From IMG/VR virus record IMGVR_UViG_3300045286_000133, positions 1 to 26,206 of that record: DNA of 26,206 bases; one strand, given 5' to 3'. Shown one piece after another: positions 1-8,778 of this stretch (within the stretch, counting starts at the first letter, position 1; every line of letters starts with the position of its first letter). The notes under the pieces are model-generated. The model saw only the letters and a list, made by a program, of their open reading frames with translations. It ran no database searches and had not been told where the DNA came from. The translations under genes were made by a program, and so were the position numbers. This DNA comes from a virus.

Positions 1-1638
1 GTCGACGAACGCGCCCGTGGCGCCTCCGGTCGTCGACCGGCTGACGACCCGGCCGCCGCTGACCCTGTAGAGCGTGACGGCGCCGCTCGAGGCCCACTTC
101 ACCAGGGATGCCCCGACGACGCTCGGGATCGCCCAGACGCCGACGCTCTGGACGCCCGAGACGCGGTCGTACCGGACGACGAGCCACTCCCGGAGGTTGA
201 GCTGCGAGCTCTTCTCGCTGATCATCACGGCGCTGGCGGGGACGTCCGGCCCGACCTCGACGAGCTGGAGGCGCGTCTTCCAGGCCCGGCGCGACAGCGC
301 GTCCTTCCCGGCCGCCTTCGGCTCGTAGACCGAGGGGGGACCGAGGTACGCCCAGCCGTCGTGCCAGGGGCGGCCCTCGATGTCGTGGACCGCCATCAGG
401 AAGGAGCGGTAGAGGCCCCAGATCCAGTCCTGGATGGCGTTGCACTGCGCGTCGAGCGCGGCCTTCGAGAGGCCCCACTCGAGCGACTCGTCGAGCCGCT
501 GCCGGTTCCGGTACGCGCCCGGGTCGACGGAGACCGTGACCTCGGGCGTCACGTCCTGGAGCGCCCACTGCGCCCAGGCCGGCAGGCACTTCGCGAGGTC
601 CGTCGTCTGGCCGGTGAGCCGGATCGAGAACACGAGCGGCGTCGGGTCCTCCACGACCTGGACGCCGGCCACGACGTTGCCGTCCTCCCCGTCGTGGATC
701 GCGGCCCCGGCCCCGCTGGCGAAGGCGTCCCGGACGCGGAGGACCGGGACCAGGCGGCTGCCCTCGAGCCGGGAGTCCCACGCGAGCTCCGTCCGGCTCC
801 GGGCGATGACCATGTCGAGCGCGGAGAGCGTGTCCGCGTCCACGGCGAGGTCCCCGTGGAAGACTCGCGACCCCTGGAGGTCGAGCTCCCACTGCGCCTC
901 GCCGGTAGCGGCGCGGAGGTCGTTGTGGATCCCCATGACCCGGGCGTAGACGCCGGTCGCCGGCGTGCCGTTCCCGACCTCCTCCTTGAGCGTCACCGCC
1001 GGGCCGTCCCGCAGGACCGTGAACGGGTCCGCGCAGGTGACCTCGACGATGCCGCCGGCCGAGACCTGCGGGGACATCGTCCCCCACCAGGGCGACTCGC
1101 CGTGGACGCTCTGGAGCCGCACCAGGCGGTCGGACGCGACGAGCCCGATGTCGGGTGAGGTCCTCGGCACGCTGAACGTCATCCCGCCCTCGGTCGTCAC
1201 GCGCCGGCTGCGCAGGTAGCGGACGGGCGGGTTCGTCACGTTGAACGCGGCGATGCTCCCGAGGTAGGCCCCCGCCTTGTCGAAGACCATCATCGGGCGC
1301 CAGACGGGCGACGGTGCCGGCGCCGGTGACGGGACCGCGAGGATGTCGAAGATCTGGCGGACGGAGGACGACGCCAGCGCCTCGACGATCGCGAACGGCT
1401 GGTGCAGCGCCGACCCGGTCGCGCCGACCAGGTCGAGGAGCTGGTGGAGCACCCTGGACGGCGGCGGGTACTGGAGGACGTCGAAGATCTGGTGGATCCC
1501 CGACCCGACCTTCGACCCGATGTCGAAGACCTGGGAGAGCGAGCTCGACGGGACCGGCGACGGAGCCGATCCCGCGCCGACGAGCCCGTCGACGCCAGGG
1601 CCGACATAGCTCCCGTCCGGGCCGACGATGAACGGCAT
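1..1638 (-). CDS. Tail hub/tip protein, partial (runs off the left edge)
   Basis: The frame is open from an ATG at 1638 to the left edge, giving at least 546 residues with no stop. The ATG directly follows the TAG of the upstream propeller gene, and AGGGG lies 8-12 bases before it. Residues 35-100 hold five copies of a Q-[VILP]-[FL]-[DA]-[IVL] motif spaced 14-16 residues apart, followed by a Pro/Ala linker at 101-113. From about residue 115 the protein reads as a beta-rich tail-tip protein (GSIAAFNVTNPPVRYL, and later TVLRDGPAVTLKEEVGNGTP), in the style of the hub proteins of siphoviruses such as the ReqiPepy6 Gp37-like group. That family link is from memory and unconfirmed. Its place as the last tail gene seen, after two fibre-type genes, is unusual because hubs often follow the distal tail gene. 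It probably forms part of the tail tip and connects fibres to the tail tube. Confidence 0.75.
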   Translation of the reverse strand, partial: MPFIVGPDGSYVGPGVDGLVGAGSAPSPVPSSSLSQVFDIGSKVGSGIHQIFDVLQYPPPSRVLHQLLDLVGATGSALHQPFAIVEALASSSVRQIFDILAVPSPAPAPSPVWRPMMVFDKAGAYLGSIAAFNVTNPPVRYLRSRRVTTEGGMTFSVPRTSPDIGLVASDRLVRLQSVHGESPWWGTMSPQVSAGGIVEVTCADPFTVLRDGPAVTLKEEVGNGTPATGVYARVMGIHNDLRAATGEAQWELDLQGSRVFHGDLAVDADTLSALDMVIARSRTELAWDSRLEGSRLVPVLRVRDAFASGAGAAIHDGEDGNVVAGVQVVEDPTPLVFSIRLTGQTTDLAKCLPAWAQWALQDVTPEVTVSVDPGAYRNRQRLDESLEWGLSKAALDAQCNAIQDWIWGLYRSFLMAVHDIEGRPWHDGWAYLGPPSVYEPKAAGKDALSRRAWKTRLQLVEVGPDVPASAVMISEKSSQLNLREWLVVRYDRVSGVQSVGVWAIPSVVGASLVKWASSGAVTLYRVSGGRVVSRSTTGGATGAFVD

Positions 1639-2820
1639 CTAGGTCGTCCCCTGGATCGCGAACGAGAACGCGGCGTCGCTGGTGTATGTCCCCAGCCCCC
1701 AGACGCAGCGAAGCGAATCGGCGGCGTCCTGCGGCGTGCTCGGGCTCGCATTGTCGGAGACCGACGAGCTCGTGAGGGCCGAGTGCGACCAGGTCGCCCC
1801 GCCGTCGGCGGTCTCGTGGCGGAACATCTCGAAGTGGGCGCCGACCTTGACGGGCGCGAACACGGTCGTCGCGTCGCCCGCGGCGATGGCCCCGCCCGCG
1901 ATGTTCGGGTTGGAGCCGATGTATCCGCCCTGGTCCACGACGGTGGAGAGCGCCCAAGACGAGCCGTTCCACACCGCCCGGCGCTGGAGCGTCGAGGAGC
2001 CCGTGTCGGCGAACAGCACGGCCGCGGGCTGCCCGCCGTCCGTCGTCGCGCTCTCGACGTAGGCCCCGCCGAGGCTGGCGTCCGAGACGAGGGAGCCGTC
2101 ATTCGAGAAGGCCGCCAGCGCGCCCATGGAGGTGCCCGCCGAGTTGCGGAGCGTCGAGCCGTCCCAGTACGTGTGGTAGACCTTCGATGGCACGGTGCGG
2201 TCGGTGTCGGTGCTGTAGATGTCGATCCTCGAGCCGTTCCCCACCAGGTGCCAGAAGAACGTGGAGTCCACGGCCGGGTGCATGACCACGACCTTGGGCC
2301 CCCAGGTCGCCCCGCCGTCCGTCGACCGGTACCAGACCATGTCCCGGCTGCCGTTCCAGAAGCCGGTGATGAAGTAGACCTCGGTGCCCAGCGCCACCAG
2401 ATCGGCATAGGTGTAGACGCCGGACGACCCGAAGGCCGCGCCCGACCCGAACGCCGAGGAGTCGTTGGGCGCGCTCGAGGTCCACAGGACCGGCTGCGTC
2501 GTCCCGCCGTTCGCCACGTTCGCCACGAGGACCCGGCCGTCGGACGGGCGGACGAGCACGGCCGGCGCCACGTGAATCGCCCCGTCGACCGCGGTCAGCG
2601 GCGACCCGAGCGCCACGGGAGTCGAGAGCGACAGGCTCGCGTGGTCCCAGTGGGCGGCCCACGTCTGGCCCGACGAGTCGCACCACGCGAGGTGCGTGCG
2701 GCCGGAGTGGTACGCCGCCTGCGGGCCGGACATGACGTTCCAGAAGCCCGTGCCCCCGAGCGACCTGAACCGCGTGACCGCGGCCAGCCGGCGGAGCATG
2801 AACCGGTGCGCGAGCGCCAT
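1639..2820 (-). CDS. Sialidase-like (BNR/Asp-box) beta-propeller tail protein
   Basis: The product has 393 residues. The ATG at 2820 shares one base with the stop of the fibre gene (TGATG). Two Asp-box motifs of the form S/T-x-D-G-G-x-T-W occur, at residues 166-173 (STDGGATW) and 337-344 (TADGGATW). Many short W- and G-containing strand repeats lie between them, as in a six-bladed sialidase-type propeller. No full set of sialidase catalytic residues could be assigned (arginine triad, Tyr, Asp), so it may bind glycans rather than cleave them. The N-terminus is basic (MALAHRFMLRRL) and has no clear signal peptide, as expected for a virion component. Lying between the fibre and the hub gene, it is best read as a receptor-binding or glycan-contacting tail protein. 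Confidence 0.75.
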   Translation of the reverse strand: MALAHRFMLRRLAAVTRFRSLGGTGFWNVMSGPQAAYHSGRTHLAWCDSSGQTWAAHWDHASLSLSTPVALGSPLTAVDGAIHVAPAVLVRPSDGRVLVANVANGGTTQPVLWTSSAPNDSSAFGSGAAFGSSGVYTYADLVALGTEVYFITGFWNGSRDMVWYRSTDGGATWGPKVVVMHPAVDSTFFWHLVGNGSRIDIYSTDTDRTVPSKVYHTYWDGSTLRNSAGTSMGALAAFSNDGSLVSDASLGGAYVESATTDGGQPAAVLFADTGSSTLQRRAVWNGSSWALSTVVDQGGYIGSNPNIAGGAIAAGDATTVFAPVKVGAHFEMFRHETADGGATWSHSALTSSSVSDNASPSTPQDAADSLRCVWGLGTYTSDAAFSFAIQGTT

Positions 2821-4310
2821 CAGCCGACGAGCCGGTAGACGACGTTCGCGTGGAAGTACAGGCTGTTGGCGCTCGCGTGCTTGGTCGCGACGACGCGGAT
2901 GTACCGGTAGGTCGTCCCGAGCAGCGCCCCCACGGCCTGGTCGTGGCGGGTCCAGTTGGCCGACGTGTCGCTCGCCGTCGTCGGGTTGCCGCCGATGTTC
3001 GCCTCGGACTCGGCCGCCGTGCCCTTGATCGCCTGGATGTCCCAGTAGTTCGAGCCCGACGGCGACGCGTGGTAGGTCTCGTACTCGAGCGTCTCGATCC
3101 AATAGTCCTGGGTCCCGTCCGAGCCCATCCAGCGGTACGGGACCGCGGTGGCGGAGAACGGAGAGCCTGATCCCTCACCCTGCATCGGCTCGCGGAATCT
3201 CTGCTCGCTGAGCCAGCGCGTCCCGTCATAGACGTACAGGATGTTTCGGTCCGTGCGGAAGCACAGCATTCCGGTCGTCGGCGAGCCCGGGAAGGAGGTC
3301 CCCGGGTGCAGGTCGGTGCCGCTGCCGCCGGCGGGCGGGTCGATCCAGTGGTCGTTGTAGTCCGTCGCGTCGATCTTCGCGAGGACCTGGCCGGTGGTGC
3401 CGCCCGCGGGCACGCCGACGCCGTTCGTCCCGTTGGTGCCGTTGGTCCCGTTGGTGCCGGCCTGGGCGAGCACTCCCCAGTAGGTCCCGTTCGGGGGCTC
3501 GTGGTTCGTGTGCGCGAGGGTGCAGACGTACGACGAGCCCGAGTCGGAGACGGCATCGCCCTCGGCGTAGGCCGTGGACGAGTCCCAGGCGCCGCGCCAG
3601 ACCGAGGGCGCCTCGCCCGCGATGTTGATGTCCCAGTCAGCGTGCGTCCCGGAGCCGCCAGTCAGGTCGACGGTGACGGTCAGCGTGGCGCCGGAGTACG
3701 AGGCGACGACGCCCTCCATGAAGTCGGCGACGCCGGCCGCGGAGCTCGCGCGGACCCGGGCGCCGGCGCTGTAGGCGAGGCCCGCCTGGGTCGTGAACGC
3801 CTTCGAGCCCGTCCCGACCGCGAGCGACGTCGTGCTCGTGGCGCGGTATCCGTTGGCGGCCAGCGGGTTGAACGTGAACCGCTTGTCGACGATCTGGTCC
3901 GTCGCGACGACGGTCGCGCCCGGCGGCACCGTGACGAAGGCCAGCGCGACGTGGCCCGTCGGGAGGTCCGGCGGCTTGACGGCGGACAGCGCCGCGGCGG
4001 TGCCGGCCGTGTACGTCTTGACGCCGGCGTCCGACACGGAGACGAGGTCGATCCGCATCAGCGCGCCGTCCGCCGCGTCGACCGAGAGGTTCCCGGCCGA
4101 GACCGAGACGAGGTCGGCCGTCCCGGCGAACAGGCCGCCCGCCGCGACGTGGACCGTCATGTCCGGCGACCCCTGGGCCGTCACCTCGAGGCCGGTGTCC
4201 ACGCGGTAGCCGTCGAAGCCGCGCCGCAGGACCTCGAGGTCGCTGTTGTAGACGTGCGCCTGGACCGGGAAGGCGGCCTCGTCCTGGTCCGGGATCGTCC
4301 AGCCGGCCAT
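2820..4310 (-). CDS. Tail fibre with carbohydrate-binding module and collagen-like linker
   Basis: The product has 496 residues, with an ATG start overlapping the upstream stop by one base (TGATG). Residues 1-150 are a beta-rich N-terminal part that probably attaches to the tail; it contains VDKRFTFNPL. Residues about 237-285 match the CBM5/12 chitin-binding pattern (VWRGAWDSSTAYAEGDAV, then SSYVCTLAHTNHEPPNGTYW). Residues 285-297 are a short G-T-N triplet repeat like the collagen-like linkers of phage fibres. The following PAGGTTGQVLAKIDATDYN is a common fibre linker motif. The last 120 residues, rich in W and Y, are the likely receptor-binding tip. The repeat is also visible in the DNA as tandem ccgttggtg-type units near 3420-3460. 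The target is likely a host surface polysaccharide, which is inference. Confidence 0.85.
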   Translation of the reverse strand: MAGWTIPDQDEAAFPVQAHVYNSDLEVLRRGFDGYRVDTGLEVTAQGSPDMTVHVAAGGLFAGTADLVSVSAGNLSVDAADGALMRIDLVSVSDAGVKTYTAGTAAALSAVKPPDLPTGHVALAFVTVPPGATVVATDQIVDKRFTFNPLAANGYRATSTTSLAVGTGSKAFTTQAGLAYSAGARVRASSAAGVADFMEGVVASYSGATLTVTVDLTGGSGTHADWDINIAGEAPSVWRGAWDSSTAYAEGDAVSDSGSSYVCTLAHTNHEPPNGTYWGVLAQAGTNGTNGTNGTNGVGVPAGGTTGQVLAKIDATDYNDHWIDPPAGGSGTDLHPGTSFPGSPTTGMLCFRTDRNILYVYDGTRWLSEQRFREPMQGEGSGSPFSATAVPYRWMGSDGTQDYWIETLEYETYHASPSGSNYWDIQAIKGTAAESEANIGGNPTTASDTSANWTRHDQAVGALLGTTYRYIRVVATKHASANSLYFHANVVYRLVG

Positions 4311-5026
4311 CAGAACGCCTCGGTCTTGAGCGCGAAGTCGTCCGCCGTCACGGCCCCCGCGGATGCGGCCCAGCCCACGAGCTCCCAGATGCCGTCGGCC
4401 GCGCCGGCGGGGAGCGCGGGGAGCTGGATGCCGGTCGACTTCGAGGAGGCGGGCGAGAGCCACCGGAAGCAGTTGGCCTTGCCCGTCGCGATCGAGCCGC
4501 GGACGGTGCCGCCCGACCCCTGCTTGACGGTGATCGTGCGGCTGGCGCTGACCGTCGTGTGGACCGCGTAGACGTGGTCGAAGGTGGCGACGGAGAGGAC
4601 CTCGGAGGTCCCCGCGAGCGCGACCGTCTCCTTCGTCGGCGTCGACCCGACCAGGCCCCAGACGTCGACGGCCCGGGTGTCGGAGCCGTTGGAGACGAGC
4701 GACACCTTCGCCGGCGCGGAGAAGTCGGCGAGCGTGCCGGTCGCCGGGTCCGCATCGTCCGCGTCGTCGAAGCCGAGCCCGATCGACCCCGTCGCGTTCG
4801 TGGGCACGACGAGGACCCAGATCGAGTGCGCGCCGTATGCGTCCGTCCCGTGGGTGTTTTGGACGAAGATCTTCCGGGTCATCGACCCGCCGGCCAGGCG
4901 GGCGGAGTCCGAGACGTCCGGGAAGACGTTGTTGTCGGTCGCGTCGACGATCGGCGTCGCGCTCATCGCCCCGCCCTCGGACGCGCCCGAGGAGCTGAGC
5001 AGCCAGTGAAGGTCCGTTCCGTCCAT
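4310..5026 (-). CDS. Virion tail-tip protein, beta-sandwich type (unknown function)
   Basis: The product has 238 residues. The ATG at 5026 lies one base after the stop of the previous gene, so translation is probably coupled. The segment from about residue 21 (MSATPIVDATDNNVFPDVSD, then SMTRKIFVQNTHG) resembles small phage structural proteins in which an N-x-F-P-D-V-S segment precedes a beta-sandwich. The rest is rich in beta-branched residues and glycine. No enzymatic motif is visible. An alternative start is Met21, which begins the conserved part; the first 20 residues (MDGTDLHWLLSSS...) could be a non-conserved extension, although the upstream ATG has the better spacing to the previous stop. 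It probably belongs to the baseplate or tail tip. Confidence 0.7.
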   Translation of the reverse strand: MDGTDLHWLLSSSGASEGGAMSATPIVDATDNNVFPDVSDSARLAGGSMTRKIFVQNTHGTDAYGAHSIWVLVVPTNATGSIGLGFDDADDADPATGTLADFSAPAKVSLVSNGSDTRAVDVWGLVGSTPTKETVALAGTSEVLSVATFDHVYAVHTTVSASRTITVKQGSGGTVRGSIATGKANCFRWLSPASSKSTGIQLPALPAGAADGIWELVGWAASAGAVTADDFALKTEAF

Positions 5027-5027
5027 G

Positions 5028-5435
5028 TCAGCTCCAGGTGGGGTCGGGGGCGATGGCCTTGGCGGTGCAGAGCCCGGTCGCCGTGTCGACGACGAGCCCG
5101 CCGTCGAAGTAGACGGTCACCGACCGCCCGGCGGCGTCCTCGCCCGGCGCCGCGCAGGTGTAGGTGTGCGGGCCGGGTCCGGTCAGGGCCGCGAGCGTGG
5201 CGAGGTTCGCGACGCCCTGGGCGCCGTCGAGGAAGTCGAGGTTCGCGATCAGGAAGGTGAACCGGCCCGCGACCGGCTGCTGGCGGTTGAAGACCGGGGT
5301 CCGCGCCTGCATCTCCGTCACCAGCGCGTCCGATCCGAACTGCGACCGGGCGTCGGGGACGGAGCACGTGAAGTGGGCGGCGTCGTTCAGGTCGGTCCCG
5401 TCGAGCTTGTGGACCCAGCGCCTCGCCGTCGTCAT
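5028..5435 (-). CDS. Small tail protein after the tape measure (distal-tail position)
   Basis: The product has 135 residues, with an ATG start in an ATGA overlap with the tape-measure stop. The sequence (MTTARRWVHKLDGTDLNDA..., three cysteines, strand-rich second half with HTYTCAAPGEDAAGRSVTVY) suggests an all-beta fold. The position directly after the tape measure is where distal tail proteins (Dit) usually lie, but at 135 residues it is shorter than typical Dit proteins and no Dit signature was recognised. It is conservatively called a minor tail protein; the distal-tail assignment rests on position only. Confidence 0.65.
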   Translation of the reverse strand: MTTARRWVHKLDGTDLNDAAHFTCSVPDARSQFGSDALVTEMQARTPVFNRQQPVAGRFTFLIANLDFLDGAQGVANLATLAALTGPGPHTYTCAAPGEDAAGRSVTVYFDGGLVVDTATGLCTAKAIAPDPTWS

Positions 5436-8035
5436 CCCTGCACCGCCGCGAGGAAGCGCAGCTGCTGGACGAGGCTGAACTCGTCATGCGCGTCGGCGAT
5501 CGAGACGCTCTCGATCGTGATCTGCTGGTTCCGGGCGGCCGCCGCGGGGACGGGCACGGAGGACGAGGCGACCGCGGACGCGGCGGAGGCGACGTGGGAG
5601 ATCGCGGACTCCATGCCCGAGGCGAAGAGCTCCACCAGGCGGGCGCCGTAGTCGGACGGCCCGCGCCCCTCGGAGAGCGGCCCCTCCTTCGCCGGGCTGC
5701 GGACGCGCAGGTAGTTGCGGACCTTGCCGGCGATGACGATCAGCGACGAGTCGAGCGCCCCCGTCGCCCCCGGGCTCTCGATCCCCGTCGCGAGGGCCTT
5801 CGTGATCGCGGCCCCGTAGCCGGTCGCGTCGTCCCGGAGCTTCGCGAGCTGGTCCTCGGTCGCCTGCTTGACGTCGGCCCAGTGCTGCTGCACGTCCGGG
5901 TCGGCCGACTTGAGGCCCAGGACGAGGTCGTGCGAGGTCAGGAGCGCCTGCGTCTTCGCGATCTGCTGCTGGCGCGTCCCGGTCGCCGCCTGCTCGAGCA
6001 GCATCTCCTTGTTCGAGTCGCGGAGGTCTCGGATCCGGATCCGCGCCTCGGCCTTCTGCGCGTCCGTAGCCTTACGGTCGGCGAGGATCTTCTTCTGCGC
6101 GACGATGTCGGCGTTGTTGATGATGATCTGGTCGGCCGCGTTCTCCGCGCTCTGGGCCGCCGCCCGGGCCGTCGACCAGGCGCTCGAGAGCGACGCCTTC
6201 CCGGCGATGATCGCCTGGCGCTCCGCCGCGATCGCCGCGACGGCCCCGGCGACGGCCTGCTCCCGGGCGACCGTGCCGCCGTGGAAGAACGCCTTCCGGT
6301 TGGAGTCGGCGACGGCAGCGCTCAGGGCCGAGGAGGCGGAGGAGACCGCGGACGCGGCCCCCGCCATCGCGGACGCCGCGCCGTCGTCGAGGAGCTTCCC
6401 GGCCCGCTGGGACGTCTCGGCGGCCGCCGCCTGCATCCGCGCGAGGGCATCGTTGAGGGCCGCGACGCCCTGGGACGCCGTCGCGTACTCCTGCGGGCTG
6501 GGGCCCCCGAGCCATGACCCGGGGTTGGTGATCGACGGCAGCTGCGCCATCCGCGCCTGGAGGCGGTCCCGCAGCTGGCGCATCTGGTCGGCCGAGCCGG
6601 AGGCGAGCGCCGCGGCGACGTCGTCGATGTTCGACTGGCGCCTGCCCGCCGCGTCGTTGGCCGCGAGGAGGACCTCGACCGGGATGACGATCTGCCCGAG
6701 CGCGACGGCGGCGGCGACCGCGGCGGCGGCCGCGGAGGCGAGGGCCGACCCGGCGGCGGTCCCGGAGGCGGCGGCCGCGGCGACGACCTCGGGCGTCTGC
6801 GAGGCGACGGCTGCGGCGACCTCCGGCCCGGACGCGGCGACGGCGGCCGCCTCGGCGGCGCCCTCGGCGGCGCCGGCGGCCGTCCCGCCCGCGATCCACG
6901 CCGGAAGGGTGAGCCCGAGCTCCGCGGCGATCCTGGGCAGGAGCAGGCCCGCGAGCCCGCCGAGCCCGGCGAGGATGCCCTTCGTCAGCCCGGGGCCGAT
7001 CAGGGCGGTGACGACCAGCAGGTCGCCCATGTTGGTGCCGATGTCCGCGAGGCCGGCCTGGAACTTGTGCAGCATCAGGAGCGCCTGGCCGCCGAAGGTG
7101 CTGTCGTTGACCTTCGCGGCCTGCTCGACGGCTCCGGTGTAGTCGCTGCCGATGATGGCCGCCATGTCCTGCACCGACTGGGCGCCGGGGCGGAGCATGT
7201 TCGCGAGCGCGGAGCCGGCCCGCTGGCCGAAGAGGTCCGAGGCCTTCTTCGCCCGCTCGAGGTCGTCCGTCGTGTTCGCGATGTCCGCGACCAGCCGGCG
7301 GAACTCCTCGGGGCTCTTGACCTGCTTGATCGCGGTGTTGAAGCCCATCGTCACCCGCTGGGCGTCCACGCCGGCCTTGTTGAAGAGGCTCATCCACGCG
7401 ATCGCCTCGTCGCCGGTCATGTTGAGCGCGTTCATCGCGGGCGCGAACTTGACCAGGGCGTCGAGGGTGTCGTTGATGTTGATGCCCCACTTCTGGTGGG
7501 CGAGGGTGAGCTTGTCCATCGTGGCCGCCATCTGGTCCTGGCCGATGACGCCCGTCTTGACCAGGCTGTTCAGCCGCTCGACCGCGTCGGCGCCCGACCC
7601 GCCGGCGACCTCGGCGAAGTCGAGCACGTTCGAGGCCAGCGCCTTCGCGGCCTCGGCGTCGAGGTTGAAGTGCGTCTTGAGGCCGATCAGGACCTGCGCG
7701 ATCTCGTCGTACGACTGGTGGGCGTTCGCGAACAGGCCGTTCAGGACGGCCGAGAACGCCTTCGCCTCCTGGGCGTTCGCCCCGGTCTGGACCTGGTACT
7801 CGCCCGCGAGCTCGTTGAGCTTCGTCGCGCCCGAGATCGCCTCCCCGAGCGACAGGCCCGCGAGCGCCCCGGCCGCGCCGCGGGCCGCCTTCTGGATCGA
7901 GGCGTTGATGTTCGCCGACATGCGGTCGCCGACGTTCTTGCCCGACCTGTCGGCGAGCGCGAGCGCCTGGGCGTCGAAGCCCGTCCCGTCGAGCTGGAGC
8001 CGGACGGCGGCGAAGATGTCGGCGAGCGCGGTCAC
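5432..8035 (-). CDS. Tape measure protein
   Basis: The product has 867 residues from a GTG start, one base beyond the stop of the frameshifted chaperone. It sets tail length and passes into the host envelope at infection. Residues 1-335 are helical, with the MTP-like pattern of tail tape measures (e.g. EAIAWMSLFNKAGVDAQRV around 210-228). Residues about 338-465 form a long hydrophobic, Ala/Gly-rich stretch with several potential membrane helices. Residues about 500-700 are Ala-rich and helical. The C-terminal part holds the typical YLRVRSPAKEGPLSEG segment followed by GARLVELFASGM. No lysozyme, transglycosylase or peptidase domain is apparent. The length would correspond to a tail of roughly 130 nm if the usual 0.15 nm per residue rule applies. 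Confidence 0.95.
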   Translation of the reverse strand: MTALADIFAAVRLQLDGTGFDAQALALADRSGKNVGDRMSANINASIQKAARGAAGALAGLSLGEAISGATKLNELAGEYQVQTGANAQEAKAFSAVLNGLFANAHQSYDEIAQVLIGLKTHFNLDAEAAKALASNVLDFAEVAGGSGADAVERLNSLVKTGVIGQDQMAATMDKLTLAHQKWGININDTLDALVKFAPAMNALNMTGDEAIAWMSLFNKAGVDAQRVTMGFNTAIKQVKSPEEFRRLVADIANTTDDLERAKKASDLFGQRAGSALANMLRPGAQSVQDMAAIIGSDYTGAVEQAAKVNDSTFGGQALLMLHKFQAGLADIGTNMGDLLVVTALIGPGLTKGILAGLGGLAGLLLPRIAAELGLTLPAWIAGGTAAGAAEGAAEAAAVAASGPEVAAAVASQTPEVVAAAAASGTAAGSALASAAAAAVAAAVALGQIVIPVEVLLAANDAAGRRQSNIDDVAAALASGSADQMRQLRDRLQARMAQLPSITNPGSWLGGPSPQEYATASQGVAALNDALARMQAAAAETSQRAGKLLDDGAASAMAGAASAVSSASSALSAAVADSNRKAFFHGGTVAREQAVAGAVAAIAAERQAIIAGKASLSSAWSTARAAAQSAENAADQIIINNADIVAQKKILADRKATDAQKAEARIRIRDLRDSNKEMLLEQAATGTRQQQIAKTQALLTSHDLVLGLKSADPDVQQHWADVKQATEDQLAKLRDDATGYGAAITKALATGIESPGATGALDSSLIVIAGKVRNYLRVRSPAKEGPLSEGRGPSDYGARLVELFASGMESAISHVASAASAVASSSVPVPAAAARNQQITIESVSIADAHDEFSLVQQLRFLAAVQG

Positions 8036-8036
8036 G

Positions 8037-8776
8037 TCAGTCCGCCCGCTTCACGAGGCCGAGCTTGCCGAGCTTCGCGAGCGACGCGGCATACTCCGTC
8101 GCGGTCTGCGACGGAGCGTCGGGGAGGTAGCCCGGTCGCGGCAGCCGGCGCTGCCCCGGGTACTCGACCAGGAACGCGCCCAGCGTCGCGCGGGCGAGCG
8201 CGTCGGACGTGGCGACGAAGGTCTCGGTCATCCGCTCGCGGGCCTCCCGGACGAGGCGCTCCTGCGCCTTGGCGTAGTAGAGGCGGACCTGCCGGAGGGT
8301 GAGGCTGGCCTCGAGGTCCTCCCCGTTCCGGTAGCCCCAGACGGCGATGGCGAACTCGTGGAGCTCGGCGGGGCCGACGCGGCGGCCGCGTCGAGGGCCG
8401 CCTGGACGACCTCCCGGGCGACCATCAGCATCGCCGTCGCCGGGCTGCTCGCTAAAGGGAAGGCCACCGTGACCATCCGCTGGTAGATCGCGTCGAGCTC
8501 CCGCTCCGTCGCGTCGTCGAGGTCGCCGAGCGCGTGGGTGGCGTCGTACTCGAGGATCAGCCCGCGCTGGGCGTCGGCGAGCCGCTCGACGCCGTCGGGC
8601 GTGTCGTCGGGGACCCCGGCGAGGGAGGCGAAGACCTCCCTCATCCGGGCCGTCCACTTCCGGTTCTCGCGCCACTTGAGCTCGGGGACGAGGCGGACGG
8701 AGCCGGCCACCCGGAGGCGGAGGACGCCGGACGCGACGTCGTCCTCCTCGAGCTCGGGGTCCCTGGCCTCGGCCAC
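8037..8776 (-). CDS. Tail assembly chaperone, long frameshift product (GT-like)
   Basis: This fusion joins the first frame (GTG start at 8776) to the -1 frame that ends at a TGA at 8037, predicting about 246 residues. The -1 frame has good coding character only after about 8390: EFAIAVWGYRNGEDLEASL, then RQVRLYYAKAQERLVREA, ending GKLGLVKRAD. Before that point the first frame carries the coding signal (third-position G/C and a sensible protein). Making a short and a long chaperone through a -1 slip between the tail tube and tape-measure genes is a conserved feature of lambda-like tails (G and GT). The two frames overlap openly for several hundred bases, so the slip point is not fixed by stops. 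A single-base assembly error would look the same but is less likely at this syntenic position. Confidence 0.85.
8228..8776 (-). CDS. Tail assembly chaperone, short product (G-like)
   Basis: The unshifted frame gives 182 residues from a GTG at 8776, two bases after the tail-tube stop. Residues 1-135 look like a real helical protein (LVPELKWRENRKWTARM..., LDAIYQRMVTVAFPLA, MLMVAREVVQAALDAA). Residues about 136-182 are Ser/Pro/Arg low-complexity and look like translation of the wrong frame, so the short chaperone would carry a 45-residue tail without obvious fold. The role is chaperoning the tape measure during tail assembly, by analogy with lambda gpG. Confidence 0.8.
   Translation of the reverse strand: MAEARDPELEEDDVASGVLRLRVAGSVRLVPELKWRENRKWTARMREVFASLAGVPDDTPDGVERLADAQRGLILEYDATHALGDLDDATERELDAIYQRMVTVAFPLASSPATAMLMVAREVVQAALDAAAASAPPSSTSSPSPSGATGTGRTSRPASPSGRSASTTPRRRSASSGRPASG
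8363..8395 (-). promoter_or_regulatory. Probable -1 frameshift zone of the chaperone gene
   Basis: Reading the minus strand here, codons run GCC GCC GCG TCG GCC CCG CCG AGC in the first frame. In the -1 frame the sensible protein continues as GTC GGC CCC GCC GAG. Third-position G/C drops in the first frame and rises in the -1 frame across this stretch. No canonical X-XXY-YYZ heptamer is present; the nearest is GGCCCCG, where a CCG-to-CCC slip would keep two of three pairs. The exact slip base is unknown. Confidence 0.5.
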
Positions 8777-8778
8777 GG

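Noticed and set aside
3420-3460. Possible CRISPR-like or satellite repeat
   Set aside because: The short tandem units encode the G-T-N collagen-like linker of the fibre and keep the reading frame. There are no spacers.
5010-5420. Shared DGTDL pentapeptide in two neighbouring tail proteins (135- and 238-residue products)
   Set aside because: It is too short and near chance level, and the residues around it do not match.
361-8302. Long open frames on the plus strand (e.g. 361-1158, 1402-2838, 3306-4571, 5486-6517, 7067-8302)
   Set aside because: They are Arg/Gly/Val-rich mirror frames of the minus-strand tail genes, with no family resemblance. They reflect the high G+C content.
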